From the NCBI RefSeq assembly GCF_004379255.2, contig NC_056040.1:806001-870000 (forward strand): DNA of 64,000 nucleotides, read 5' to 3'. The DNA comes from Salvia splendens. Taxonomy: Eukaryota; Streptophyta; Magnoliopsida; Lamiales; Lamiaceae. The notes under the pieces were generated by a model. That model saw only the letters and a list, made by a program, of their open reading frames with translations. It was not told the DNA's origin and did no database searches. The first letter of the stretch is position 1. Every line of letters starts with the position of its first letter. Below are positions 22,880-32,720 of the stretch, piece after piece. Made by a program: the position numbers and the translations under genes.

Positions 22880-23109
22880 CTCCCTCCGTCCTATGTTACT
22901 TGCTCTGTTCCTTTTTGGCTTGTCAAACTCCTTATACAATTTATAGTTTAAGTTAGAATTAATGCATTTAATTAATATATTAGATTAAGTTAAGAGCTCA
23001 TTTATTAAGTGTTGTCTCATTACACTTAAAATTCTAATTTAATTACACTAAATCAATCCCAAATTTACGGCCTAAAATGAAAAGTGTGAGTAACATGGGA
23101 CGGATGAAG
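22880..23109. mobile_element. Stowaway-like MITE
   Basis: 'ctccctccgtcc' and 'gggacggatgaag' inverted ends, TA on both sides, about 230 bp, AT-rich, non-coding. Confidence 0.75.
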
Positions 23110-23222
23110 TATTAGCAATAGAAGAAAACCCTCACACGTATTGTGCAAATTAGAGGTAATCAATTTAATGTATCAGACAAAATTTAGTCTATGATATATT
23201 GTTCTATCGAATAGCAAATACT

Positions 23223-23871
23223 TAGGGTTCGTTTCTTTGGCATGTTAGGGGTAGATAGTCTCCACTATCTACCCTAAAGTCCATGTTTGATTGACATGTT
23301 GGTCTTCCACACGACCCAGTATTCAATACCACAACCCGAAATTGTTGGTGTTTTTTATTCCAAAAAAGTCGATATCCCTATACCCGTTGAACGTTGCGAT
23401 TGTGCTTTATCCTCAAAAAAATGATAGGACCTCTCACCATTATATGACAAAAATACCCCACAACTATCCAGTTTCGATAACCAGTCGGATTTAACTACGG
23501 GCAAAGATCTTCCTGCTACCGTCCGTCGTCGTAGGTTGTAGAGTCGACACAAGAATGAAAATTTGGGGATGAATTATGTATTTGAGTAACGGTTGAAAAG
23601 GGAGGCGCGGACTTAATTTTGGGGACGTGCCAAATAGGATTTTTGAGGACAATTTGGGAATTATGAATAATTACTAAGGCTAGTTTTGGCAATAGATATT
23701 TGTATCTAACATCTCAGTGTGTCATACCAAACAGAGGTATTGCAAACATATGATACGTATAGTGACAAACAAACGGATGAAGGTGATTACTGTGCAAAAC
23801 AGAAAACATAAAAATAGTGTTGACTATATGCTAACATATGTTAGACCAACATGACAAACAAATGTGCCCTA
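23223..23871. mobile_element. Possible hAT-like MITE
   Basis: 'tagggttcgtttctttggca' at the left and, inverted at the right, 'tagggcacatttgtttgtca' pair over about 27 bp with mismatches. An inner 'tgtttgattgacatgttgg' also recurs near the right end. I see no clean 8-bp target duplication and no transposase, so the class is tentative. Confidence 0.4.
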
Positions 23872-24077
23872 GTCTCAACACAATGCCACGTGATATTAGT
23901 GTTAGTCCTAAAAGTCTTAATATCCCTCTACGACAAAACTAATCTCGGGTAACATGGGACCATTATAATCTTGAATAACCTTACACAAGTGTACCAAACT
24001 TGAATAATAAAGTTAGTAAGACAGTAAAACACAAAATATTCGTGGATATATTTTGCTGAAAAAATTGAGCTGAAATA

Positions 24078-24430
24078 GCAGCAAGCCAGCAACGAAGAGT
24101 CGAACTTCCATATTTGATGTTACAAAATAGGTAAATTGACTGACCTTTTTTCCCATGGCAAAATAGCCAAATCTACTGTTATTACAATCCTGTCTCGTCT
24201 CCGAGGGTCTCCTGAAAACAGCAGCAACGAAGAGTCGAACATCCACATTTGATGGCACAAAACAGTAGTGCAGAAGCAGAAACCATCCATACAACTTCAG
24301 CCAAAAATATGGAGTTCTGATACTAGTCTAGTCAAATTTGGTTATACATGAATCAACTGACATTTTTTCCATGGCAAAAATAGCCAAATTTACAGTTATT
24401 TACAATCCTATCTCATCTCCGAGGGTGCTC
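24078..24430. repeat. Two-copy direct repeat
   Basis: The block 'agcaacgaagagtcgaac' plus 'tttgatg', and the block 'catggcaaaatagccaaat' plus 'ctcatctccgagggt', each occur twice (about 24085/24222 and 24155/24372). If the small exon at 24590-24660 is real, this would be its 3' UTR on the - strand. Confidence 0.6.
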
Positions 24431-24589
24431 ATCAGTCTGTTTGTACACAAAATATGAACGATACTCTATCTACAGTCAAATGCATTCATTAACCGTATAG
24501 CCCTTCCAGAACCCGGATCACACGTAGTCCTCTTAAACTAGATGGCCAAACAAGCAGAACTTGTAAAATATGACAAGAGCTAAGCAGAA

Positions 24590-24662
24590 GTTTCATCATC
24601 AAAATTGAGCCTTTCTCCAGTAGAGAAGACATTGTAAAATACTGCCATTAACTTCAGCGAAG
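24590..24662 (-). pseudogene. Possible terminal exon of an unidentified gene, cut off by a transposon remnant
   Basis: On the - strand an open frame ends VFYNVFSTGERLNFDDETSA then TAG (about 24590), preceded by an acceptor-like 'ttaatggcag'. The composition looks protein-like, but the stretch is only about 20 codons and I do not recognise it. Immediately to the right (from 24663) Harbinger transposase sequence begins on the other strand, so any upstream exons have been lost or displaced. Confidence 0.25.
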
Positions 24663-25126
24663 TTTTGAATGATAAAGCGCTAGCCATTAACTTCACCGCT
24701 AACAACCGCCAGTTTAAAATGAGGTGCTATCTTGTCGACGACATCTATCCGAAGTGGCCAACCTTCGTGAAGACGTTCAACATGCCGATAAACGAAAAAC
24801 AGGCTCTTTTTGTGCAAAAGCAAGAGGCTGCTCGCAAGGATGTGGAGAGAGCGTTCGGGGTTCTACAAGCTCGATTCCACCTTATCAAATCTCCGGCTCG
24901 TACGTGGTTTATGGAGAATATAGTCGACATCATGTATGCGTGCATAATCTTGCACAACATGATTGTCGCCGACGAAGGACCTGAGGCGGGAAATTGGTTC
25001 GACCCTGAAATCCCGGGAAGCTCTTCCGTAAGTAGTCCGCCTCGCAGTGGAGTGCATCCTTCTTTGCAAGAGCGGATGTGTGTTCCGGCAAGAACACGTG
25101 ATTCTATGGCCCATGCCCAACTCTAG
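24663..25126 (+). pseudogene. HARBI1-like transposase, C-terminal third only
   Basis: The frame opens inside the family block that normally reads NVLN-x-ALAINFTANNRQF, without a start codon. It continues with the EKQALFVQKQEAARKDVERA block, FGVLQARFHLIKSPAR, and IVDIMYACIILHNMIV, ending at 25126. The N-terminal two thirds and the first catalytic Asp are missing. No stop interrupts what is left. It is similar to the C-terminus of the transposase at 19770-20069 but not the same copy. Confidence 0.85.
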
Positions 25127-25460
25127 GAGGATCTAATGGAGCACATTTGTGCAAAATTTGGCAATCGTTAGACAATCACTACATTATTTTCCATGATTAT
25201 GCGGATTTCAATAAATTGTAATATTAGGATTTCAATTATATATTTTTCGTATTTTTGGATGTTAATTTTTGTGATTTTTAATGATTTTATGAATTATTAG
25301 TATTAATTTAATATTTCAATGAATATTAATTGAATTTGTTGAAAATAAAAATAAAAAATAAAATTGAATGAATAGGTAAGAGATGAGATGGTTAAAAGAT
25401 GGAGCGTCAGTCTCTTAGTTAAAGAGATAGAGTACGGTTAAGAGGAGTCGACTTCTCTTT
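25127..25460 (+). mobile_element. AT-rich 3' end of the Harbinger remnant
   Basis: Sequence at about 25320-25430 ('gaatttgttgaaaataaaaa', 'agagatgagatgg', 'gtctcttagttaaagaga') matches the 3' part of the element ending near 3410. The terminal inverted repeat is not evident. Confidence 0.5.
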
Positions 25461-25632
25461 TTTACTAGGATACTCTCTCTCTCTAGCCATCGCTCTTTCT
25501 CTCTCATCGAATCTGAGCAGCAGACAGTGAAAGACTCAGACTTGAGTCATCCTCAGGCCTACATTCCTACTCTGTAATCCTCCCACACACTCACACCGTG
25601 TCACACGCACACAGCTGCTATTGCATCTGCGT

Positions 25633-25662
25633 ATGCAGTCAATCCCTTTTCTCATCCAATGA
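25633..25662 (+). promoter_or_regulatory. Nine-codon uORF overlapping the OCTOPUS-like start
   Basis: ATG at 25633, stop TGA at 25660-25662. The stop overlaps the main ATG (25659) as ATGA. The leader before it has a CT microsatellite (about 25468-25505). Such an overlap could reduce or couple initiation at the main start; this is inference. Confidence 0.4.
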
Positions 25663-27371
25663 CAATCCGACCCGATTCCCGATCTCGGATCCGAGCCCGC
25701 GCCGCCGCACGAGCCACCCGGCGCCTCTCCCCCTGCTACCGCCACCCCGACGATCCAATCACCGGCGGAATCTGCGCATCATGTCTCCGCGAGCGTCTCT
25801 CCGGCCTCGACGGCGCCGTCCCCATTTCAACCTCGCCGGAGCTCCGCCGCAGCAGGTCAGTGGTTTCTACTTCCGGATGCGAAGCCTCCTCCGGCGGCCT
25901 CAGCGAGCGGAGGCGCAATTCGTGCGACGTGCTTTCCGCTGGGGGCTCGCTGTCTAATCTGTTCGATGTGGACGATCTGAAGAGCAGATCGGAGAGTGAG
26001 GCGAAGGTTGAATCGAAGAATGTAGGGCTCTCGAGGGTCACTTACACTGTGATCGAGCTGGAGAAGAAGACTCGGGATCGGATTAGGGTTTCTGATGATG
26101 GGTTTGAGGGTTTGAATGCCGGTTGTGCTGATAGTGATGGGGATGGTGAAGAAGGGGAATTTAAGTCGATGAAAGAGTATATAGATCTCGAATTTGGGAA
26201 TAAGAGTAAGAAAAGTAAGGATTTGAGAGATATTGCTGGGAATATCTTTGGAGCAGCATCGGTTTTCAGTAAGAAACTACGGAAGTGGAGGCAAAGGAAT
26301 AGCAAGATAAAGGAGGATACAAACAATGGTGTTGTTGCTGGCAATGATGGGGAGAGTAAGCAGTTTGGTGATGGGCGAAAATTGGGGGAAAATCACAGTG
26401 AGATTGTGGGGAGAAGATCGTGTGACATAGAGCCGAGGTTTTCGGTTGATGGTGGTCGGATTTCGTTTGAGGAGCCGAGAGCTTCGTGGGATGGGTATAT
26501 GATAGCAAGAACAATCCCGAGGCTCGCTCCAATGTTCTCTGTTGTTGAGAATGGAATCTTGGGGAAAGCTGGCAGGTTTGAGAATCACAGATTGTCTGTT
26601 GATGGGCCAATGCATTCGATTATAGAGGACGAGAGTAGCTCTGGAGCTTCGGGTTCTGGCCACTCGAATTCAGATTCCTCGAGGCTCAGTAGCTTTGATC
26701 GGTCTAGCTCTGTTAGGAGCTTCGGAAAGAAAGGGATACGTTTGGAGGATCATGGGGTTTCGTCCCCTGCAAACGTGAAGTTGGTGATCACAGAGGAGGA
26801 GTTGAAAGATTGGCATTTGAGTTCGGGTAGAGATGATGAGCTAGAAAAGCTTGGATCTGTATCAAGAAGTGGTGGTGGTGAAGGTGCTGGTAACATAAAC
26901 TTGTCAGCGAAGAAATCTGTTAGGTGGCGTAAAGTTTGCACTGTGCTAGGCTTCAGAAACAGGAATCGCGAGAATGTGGGTGAGACCTTAAGGGGAGATG
27001 CAGCAGATCCTTCCACGGATGCTGCTCGTGAGAAGCAAGCAGAGGAGGCTAGTGAGCTTCTTAGAGATGTTGGTGATTGGAAGCTCACACGAAGCAGTAG
27101 TGTTGCAGCTTCGAGAAAGTCATGTGATGCCCCCGGATCATATTATGCAAGGAGGAGGAGTGTCGACAATGCAGTTGGATTCACACTCAGTGAGAAGGGG
27201 GATTTCAAGCTGGAAAGAAACAGGAGCATGAAGTTCCCGTCTGTTGATCTTGACAACGGTGTTACACCATTCTACATGACACCATTGTGGAGCATGAGGA
27301 ATAGCAAGTCGGGGAAGTTCAAATTCCAGAACTCACACTCCATTGCTGGGAATCTCTTGCGATTGAACTGA
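25659..27371 (+). CDS. OPL: OCTOPUS-like protein (DUF740 family)
   Basis: Single exon, 570 aa, no frame lesions. OCTOPUS and its paralogues are plasma-membrane-associated proteins; the founding member is polar in developing protophloem and promotes phloem entry. The N-terminus has the family's Cys/His pattern CYRHPDDPITG followed by CASCLRERLSGLD (about residues 26-52). Ser/Arg-rich low-complexity sequence and an acidic KEYIDLEFG block follow (about 170), then a basic region SKKLRKWRQRN (about 205), repeated SVDGG/SVDGP and RASWDGY motifs (about 260-320), a VRWRKVCTVLGFRNR basic block (about 425), and a C-terminal RRRSVDN...FYMTPLW...NSHSIAGNLLRLN. It is shorter than the founding protein, nearer to the OPL paralogues. 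No transmembrane span is seen, so membrane attachment would be peripheral. Confidence 0.9.
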   Translation: MTIRPDSRSRIRARAAARATRRLSPCYRHPDDPITGGICASCLRERLSGLDGAVPISTSPELRRSRSVVSTSGCEASSGGLSERRRNSCDVLSAGGSLSNLFDVDDLKSRSESEAKVESKNVGLSRVTYTVIELEKKTRDRIRVSDDGFEGLNAGCADSDGDGEEGEFKSMKEYIDLEFGNKSKKSKDLRDIAGNIFGAASVFSKKLRKWRQRNSKIKEDTNNGVVAGNDGESKQFGDGRKLGENHSEIVGRRSCDIEPRFSVDGGRISFEEPRASWDGYMIARTIPRLAPMFSVVENGILGKAGRFENHRLSVDGPMHSIIEDESSSGASGSGHSNSDSSRLSSFDRSSSVRSFGKKGIRLEDHGVSSPANVKLVITEEELKDWHLSSGRDDELEKLGSVSRSGGGEGAGNINLSAKKSVRWRKVCTVLGFRNRNRENVGETLRGDAADPSTDAAREKQAEEASELLRDVGDWKLTRSSSVAASRKSCDAPGSYYARRRSVDNAVGFTLSEKGDFKLERNRSMKFPSVDLDNGVTPFYMTPLWSMRNSKSGKFKFQNSHSIAGNLLRLN

Positions 27372-27414
27372 CTTGAGGTAGCCAAATTATTCTCAGCATC
27401 GTTATTAATTCGTG

Positions 27415-27985
27415 AGTTTTACATTCCGTTTGTGCACCAAAGTATGTAATACTGTCAAACTGTTTGCAGTGCTCTTTTATTAACACGAAAGTATAAGTTT
27501 CTTCGTTTTCTTGCCTGGTTTATCTCTGCTGCCCTTGTTTATTTGAATCTGTTATTAGCTAGGAGGAGTTGTGGGATCTGAACTGCATATGCCTGTTTCG
27601 CTATATGAAGTTCTACTTTCTCGTTTATGCACCAAATTAACACGAAAGTATGGGTTTCTTTGTTTTCTTGCCTGGTTTATCTCTGCTGCCCTTGGTTTAT
27701 CTGAATATTTTGTTAGCTAGGAGAAGCTTTGGCATCTAAACTGCATATGCCTGTTTTTCGATTTAGCTCGATAAGGCATATGGAGTTTTACTTTCCGTTT
27801 ATGCACCAAAGTATGTAATATGTAAGATAAACTGTTTGCAATGCTCGTTTATTAGCACGACAGTATAGGTTTCTTCATTTGCGTGCATGGTTTATTGCTG
27901 TTGCCCTTGTTTATTTGAATCTTTTGAACTCTGAGAAGTTGTTGGATCTGCATATGCTTGTAGTGGATTTAGCCGGATAAGCAAG
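27415..27985 (+). repeat. Three-copy repeat of about 190 bp downstream of the OCTOPUS-like gene
   Basis: Copies share 'ccgtttatgcaccaaagtatg', 'cttgcctggtttatctctgc', 'tgcccttgtttatttgaat' and 'ctgcatatgcctg'. The first copy begins about 45 bp after the stop codon, so the repeats probably lie in the 3' UTR and terminator region and duplicate any polyadenylation signals. Confidence 0.8.
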
Positions 27986-28024
27986 ATCATTACTATAAAT
28001 GTGGAAATGGTGCAAAATCTACTA

Positions 28025-28466
28025 CTCCCTCCGGGGGAAGATCCCCTGCTGTGGTTAATAACACTGCTCCGTCCTGGCTAAGATAAAATGAAGTGAATTA
28101 AACATAAAAAAAGTTGGCAGAAGTGTTGCGTTTAGTTTATAAATTTGTGCGTTTTAAGCCCCGCACGCCCTGCTGTGTTATTAACCACAGCAGGGGATCC
28201 TCCTCCACTCCCTCTGTCCTGGCTAAGAAGATAAATTTCTTAGTCGGCACGGAATTTTAGGAATGTTGTTAATTGGAGAGAAAGAATGAGTGTAAGCATT
28301 AAATGTAGAGAGAATGAGAGTTGAATATTTAATTGAAGGGAGGAAAAAATAGTTGAGTGTATGAATTGGAGATACAAAGTTATCAAAAATGGAAATGTGT
28401 CATCTTGGTTGAGACAAATTAAAAAGGAAATTGCGTCATCTTAGTTGGGAGTTGGGACAGAGGGAG
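28025..28466. mobile_element. Stowaway-like MITE with another MITE inserted in it
   Basis: Outer ends 'ctccctccg' (28025) and 'gggacagagggag' (28466) with TA flanks. The word 'tcctggctaaga' near its left end occurs twice (28070 and 28213) because the inner element split and partly duplicated that end. Confidence 0.7.
28035..28206. mobile_element. Inner MITE with long GC-rich TIRs
   Basis: 'gatcccctgctgtggttaat' (from about 28040) pairs with 'attaaccacagcaggggatc' (ending about 28199); the arms extend about 28 bp with one mismatch or so. About 170 bp in all, non-coding. I do not assign a superfamily. Confidence 0.65.
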
Positions 28467-29650
28467 TATATCATTTACATCGTTACCGTATCATATTGTT
28501 GCTTAAATTGCTAAGGTTCAGTTTATGTGGCATTAATTTGTAAATAGATAGTTAATTCGAGCATTCTGTGCCTCCTCGACCGAACTGCACCGTGTTGTCC
28601 AGTGTCCAGTCCCATTTCCGATAAAAGATGAGGATTGTCCGATAGGTAAAAATGGTGTTGTATTGTCAATTCTTCCATCCGCAATCTACTTTTGAGCAGC
28701 ACGGATTTTACCCTTAAAACAAGGATGTCAAAACTATTATTCATGTTACAGCAAAAGTACGGAGCTAGCAAAAGTATGGAGCTGAGTGTGCTCTCTCATG
28801 ACACATTTTTTAAAATAAAAACATTATCCTCTCAACTTTATTCTCTCTATACTCAACTCACAAAACAAAACTAAAATTACATAAACTCACCTGCCAAATA
28901 GAAAATGCTCCACTTAGAATGGAATGAAGCGAGTAAACAATAACCATGAAGTATATCTACATTTCCCTTTTTACGCATGTAAAAAATAATAATAACCATT
29001 TGTCATACGTCTACCTTTCCAATTTCGTACACTCACACCATTCACAAACACTACAAAATATGTGGGCCATTCTCCACTCAACCGGTCCACCCAAATTATT
29101 AAAACTCATGCCTCTATTTTCATAGATAAAAGAGGTATAAGAGGACATTCTATCTTTATAATTCAACTTTAGAATCTCGAAATCTCGATTTCATTCAAGA
29201 TGACCACTTCCTTAAATGGTCTAATTTTAGATAGAATTATTCAGTGAAATAAGATAGAGAAAAAATGATAATTAAATATTTTGAGGAGGAAGTAGAGAAA
29301 ATTTATATTCCAAATATAGCAAAGCAAACATCTTGGTTGGTTGGGACAAACTTAAAACAAAATATGAACATCTTGAAGGAAACAGAAAAGGTATTTTCTA
29401 TGTCACACTAATCCAATATGATAGGGCCATTTATCCACCAAAAAACACCTACCAAATATTTATTAGAACACAATGCAAAATATAAAATGATGAATTGTTT
29501 GTGAACGAAGAGAGTAATCGTCATGTATAATAGTAACAATTGTTATGAATAAAATTTATAGTTACAATAAAAAAATTACTAGTTACAAAGTAATAAGGAG
29601 AAAGAGTGCACGACAAGCTCCGACTATCCTATGTGCATGTAAACTAGAAG
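28467..29650. other. AT-rich intergenic spacer
   Basis: No gene, RNA or convincing transposon terminus found over about 1.2 kb. Confidence 0.5.
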
Positions 29651-29659
29651 TAAATTAAC

Positions 29660-30379
29660 TCACTGATATGATGTCAAGCGCTTACGGGTGCTAAAAGTGA
29701 TGTCCGCACGTAACCTCTTAATTGTCATCAACGCGTCGTCGTCATCATCATCATCATCCGTGTCAACATAATTGCAACCCGACCTTGTTTGAGCACTTAT
29801 TTGCCTTGGGATGTACACATTCAAATAGTAACTAATGATGCTTCCTTTGCTATGGCGCGGAAAACATTGTGAGGCGAGCTTCACGAAGCTTGTGTCCCTA
29901 GATGTAATGTTCATTTTGATAACATCATCAAATTTCCTTTGTTCCTCCTTATTCCATACCTTGGAGACATCATCTCCCATAACATCAAACCTCCATTTCC
30001 AAAAGGCGGGACCAAGTTCGGCCTTTAATTGGATCCTTTTGGCTGACACATGTTGTCTAACGCACTCTATTGACCCTGGGAACACACACATACAATTTTG
30101 CGGTCCCCCTCTTCCGACCATATTTTGCAGCGTAATTTGGCTTCTTCCTTTCAGTGGCCACATTGGAGTGCCTAACCACTTAGTTTCAACGTCAGACTCC
30201 GTGTCACCAATTGTTAGGCGAATCTTGGAAGACAAGGGATTCCAAGGTGTAATGTCTACCTGGAAACGAGGTCCAACTGGAATCGCTAACTTAGCATGAT
30301 CATCAGTGACGAAGGAAATCCAATCTATCGGTTGTTTTCTATTAATCCTTTGATTATTTGGGGTCTTCGACAACTTCAT
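29660..30379 (-). CDS. ELM2/SANT-type nuclear protein, possibly a fragment
   Basis: 239-aa ORF with a true ATG at 30379. It resembles the C-terminal half of plant ARID-ELM2 proteins (AT-rich interactive domain-containing protein 1/2-like), which act in chromatin-linked transcription control. IPVGPRFQVDITPW (about residues 33-46) and KWLGTPMWPL (about 68-77) fit ELM2. ELGPAFWKWRFDVMGD (about 121-136) and WNKEEQRKFDDVIK (about 141-154) fit a SANT-like helix set. YYLNVYIPRQ and a run of Asp (encoded by a 'tca' repeat near 29740-29760) follow. The N-terminal ARID domain is absent; I did not find it upstream. Either an exon of a longer gene or a truncated copy. Confidence 0.6.
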   Translation of the reverse strand: MKLSKTPNNQRINRKQPIDWISFVTDDHAKLAIPVGPRFQVDITPWNPLSSKIRLTIGDTESDVETKWLGTPMWPLKGRSQITLQNMVGRGGPQNCMCVFPGSIECVRQHVSAKRIQLKAELGPAFWKWRFDVMGDDVSKVWNKEEQRKFDDVIKMNITSRDTSFVKLASQCFPRHSKGSIISYYLNVYIPRQISAQTRSGCNYVDTDDDDDDDDALMTIKRLRADITFSTRKRLTSYQ

Positions 30380-30596
30380 AAGTGAGGGAATATTCTCTTC
30401 AAGATGATAGATGGTGCAACATTAAATTAAGTTACTCATTCCAACCATGGAAAATAAATTTATGCACATATTGTCAAGGAGCAAGTTCATTAAGATAATT
30501 GCTTCAACATACAAGATTGAAGCCTAAGCTTATATTTGATAGCCAAGAAATGGCATGTTGGTATAGAAATTGGCAACTAAAATCACAATTTACCTA

Positions 30597-31082
30597 CTCC
30601 CTCCGTCGATAGGAGTCTCATTTCTATATGTCGCAGATTTTAAGAAATGTTAAGAAAAGTGAATGAAAAAAGTTAGTGGAATATGAGTCTCATTATATAT
30701 GTTAGTTTTAAATGAAATGTAAACGGAATGAGTTAGTAGACCAATATACTCCCTCCGTTCCGCGGTAGAGGAGGCGTTTCTTTTCGGCACGCGATTTAAG
30801 AAAAATTGTGTTAAGTGAGTTAAGTAAAGGAAGAATAAAGTAGAAAATGAAAAAGGTGGAGAGATGTAGAGAGAATAAAGTAAGAGAGAGTAAAGTAAGT
30901 GAGAAGAAATACGTTGACTTTTACTAAAAAGAGAAATGACTCCACTACTATGGAACATACCAAAATGATAAAATGACTTCACTACAATGGAACAGAGGGA
31001 GTATCATTTATAGTAAAAGTGAACTGAGCTTGCGGACGGACCAAAACGGAAAAACGAGACTCTTATTCGCGAACATAGGGAG
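30597..31082. mobile_element. Stowaway-like MITE carrying a nested MITE
   Basis: 'ctccctccgtcgataggagtctcat' at the left and 'gcgaacatagggag' at the right, with TA on both sides. The body matches the MITEs at 36832-37085 and 63636-63890 ('atgttagttttaaatgaaat', 'gaatgagttagt'). It was split by the element at 30749-31001. Confidence 0.8.
30749..31001. mobile_element. Nested Stowaway-like MITE
   Basis: 'ctccctccgttccg' and 'tggaacagagggag' ends, TA on both sides, inserted in the MITE at 30597-31082. Different internal sequence from its host. Confidence 0.8.
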
Positions 31083-32205
31083 TATCAATTATGTCAAAAA
31101 TACCTCCTACCTAAAAAATTATCTACTATAACAATTAAACAATGCTCGGTTGACAAGACGTTTCCTCTCCAAAGAACTAATAGGTCGGGATTAGGTAGCA
31201 ACTTCCCCATAAACCAACTTAAAATCAATCAATGTTGTTGATCTTGACTAAATGGAACCACCATAGTCATTTTAGTGTTGTTGAGTGCAGAGAGAATAAA
31301 GCAAAAAGTGATATTTCAATTTTCAGAATTGTGTCACTTTGTGCGAGAATCCTAAAAAGGAAAACATGTCACTTTGAATGGTACGTATATTGTTGAGACC
31401 TCAATCAAGATTTACAATCATCTATTAATATGATTAAAAATTCTTGCAAATATAATGCTAAATCCTCGTCACCACAATCAAGACTTCTAAACGTATACTT
31501 CCTCCGTCCCACTCAAGATGTCTTACACCTCCCTAACTTTATAAGAAGAAAGAAAAAAATGCCTTGTGCAAATGAGAATATAAACATAAGAAATTTCTAC
31601 AATTTGGTTGCTCTAAACTTGGGCTCTTTACAACATATATTTCTCCATTCATTTGGTGACTAGGAATTTCTAGGTTGATTTGTTCGCTTTTTTTTGGCCG
31701 CCTTGATAAATGCTCATATACTGACGATGATACACATTGAACTTGTACATCCAAAACAAAAAAGCTAATGAGACCTTTTCATGGTTTGAAATCCAATCCA
31801 ATCTCGAACCTAGGTAACATTTGTATTTTGTTACTTGCTAGACTACGAATAGAAACTTGTGTTCATCTTGCTCGAAAACTTTCCCATATCATCTTGAACC
31901 CACACCAATTGGATCTAGTAGTACATTATTGTCAATTAGACTACAAGACCACCCCGGTTCGACATGGTGAACTGAGAATAATCCCCTTTTTCAGTGATGG
32001 ACACAAAAAATGTTGGTTGAGGCTCCAATGTTTTTATAATTATATAGGCATCAATTTGATAAGGGCTGATGATAAATTTTGATCACTTCCACAAATTATA
32101 AAGTAGAAGAAAAGAAAAGAAGAAAACTGGTAGGTGTTAAGTCCCCTCTCCACACTTTACTATGTTCGTCCATGCCTCTAATGCACTAGTGACTCATTAA
32201 GCGAG
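31083..32205. other. Intergenic spacer
   Basis: Contains one isolated Stowaway-type end ('cttcctccgtcccactcaag', about 31498). A weak open frame of 104 codons (31768-32082) has no recognisable features and I do not call it a gene. Confidence 0.5.
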
Positions 32206-32276
32206 CCAGTGGGTGTGGTTAATCACGCTCATGTCAAGCAGCCAGTGGGTGTGGTTAATCACGCTCATGTCAAGCA
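32205..32276. repeat. Two tandem 36-bp repeats
   Basis: 'ccagtgggtgtggttaatca' plus 'cgctcatgtcaagcag' occurs twice in tandem with no mismatches that I can see. Confidence 0.85.
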
Positions 32277-32409
32277 GCCAGGGCTCATCCACCAGACTTG
32301 GCTTCCAATCTCCTTAGAAATAAAGGATACAAAGATACGAACCTATAGAACATATACTAATCCTATTATAGTAAGGTTTCCTAAACAACCAAACTACTGC
32401 TAACAAGTA

Positions 32410-32564
32410 CTCCCTCCATCCCATAAAAATAGAAAATTGGGAACTGACACGAGTTTTAATGTGAAATTGATTAAGTATGAGAGAGTTTAAAAGAAAAGGT
32501 AATTGAGTATTATTAGTGGAGAACGAGACCCATTAGAAAAACTTACCAATTGTGGACGGGGGAG
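32410..32564. mobile_element. Stowaway-like MITE
   Basis: 'ctccctccatccc' and 'gtggacgggggag' ends, TA on both sides, about 155 bp. Confidence 0.7.
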
Positions 32565-32574
32565 TATGTTTTTC

Positions 32575-32700
32575 TTTTAAAGAGGACCCTGACGATTCCC
32601 CATTTACCTCGAAGGGGATTCAAACCCCGACCTTTTCGACCCAACTTGTTAGAGGAATGAGAAATGTCTTACCAATTAAGTTGAAATTCATCAACTCCAA
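32575..32700 (-). mobile_element. tRNA-derived SINE
   Basis: On the - strand an A-box-like 'ttaattggtaagaca' is followed about 45 nt later by a B box 'ggggtttgaatcccc', as in a pol III promoter. The tail runs toward lower coordinates, next to the MITE at 32410-32564. Cloverleaf arms are not complete, so it is not a tRNA gene. Confidence 0.5.
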
Positions 32701-32720
32701 ACAAAGTGAGGATCAAAATC

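Noticed and set aside
25598..25957. Alternative ORF overlapping the OCTOPUS-like start
   Set aside because: No ATG at its start, different frame, and composition explained by the GC-rich main ORF.
31768..32082. 104-aa ORF in the spacer
   Set aside because: No start context, domain or splice-site support; typical chance ORF length in this DNA.
32575..32700. Functional tRNA gene
   Set aside because: A and B boxes are present but acceptor and anticodon stems do not pair; better read as a SINE.
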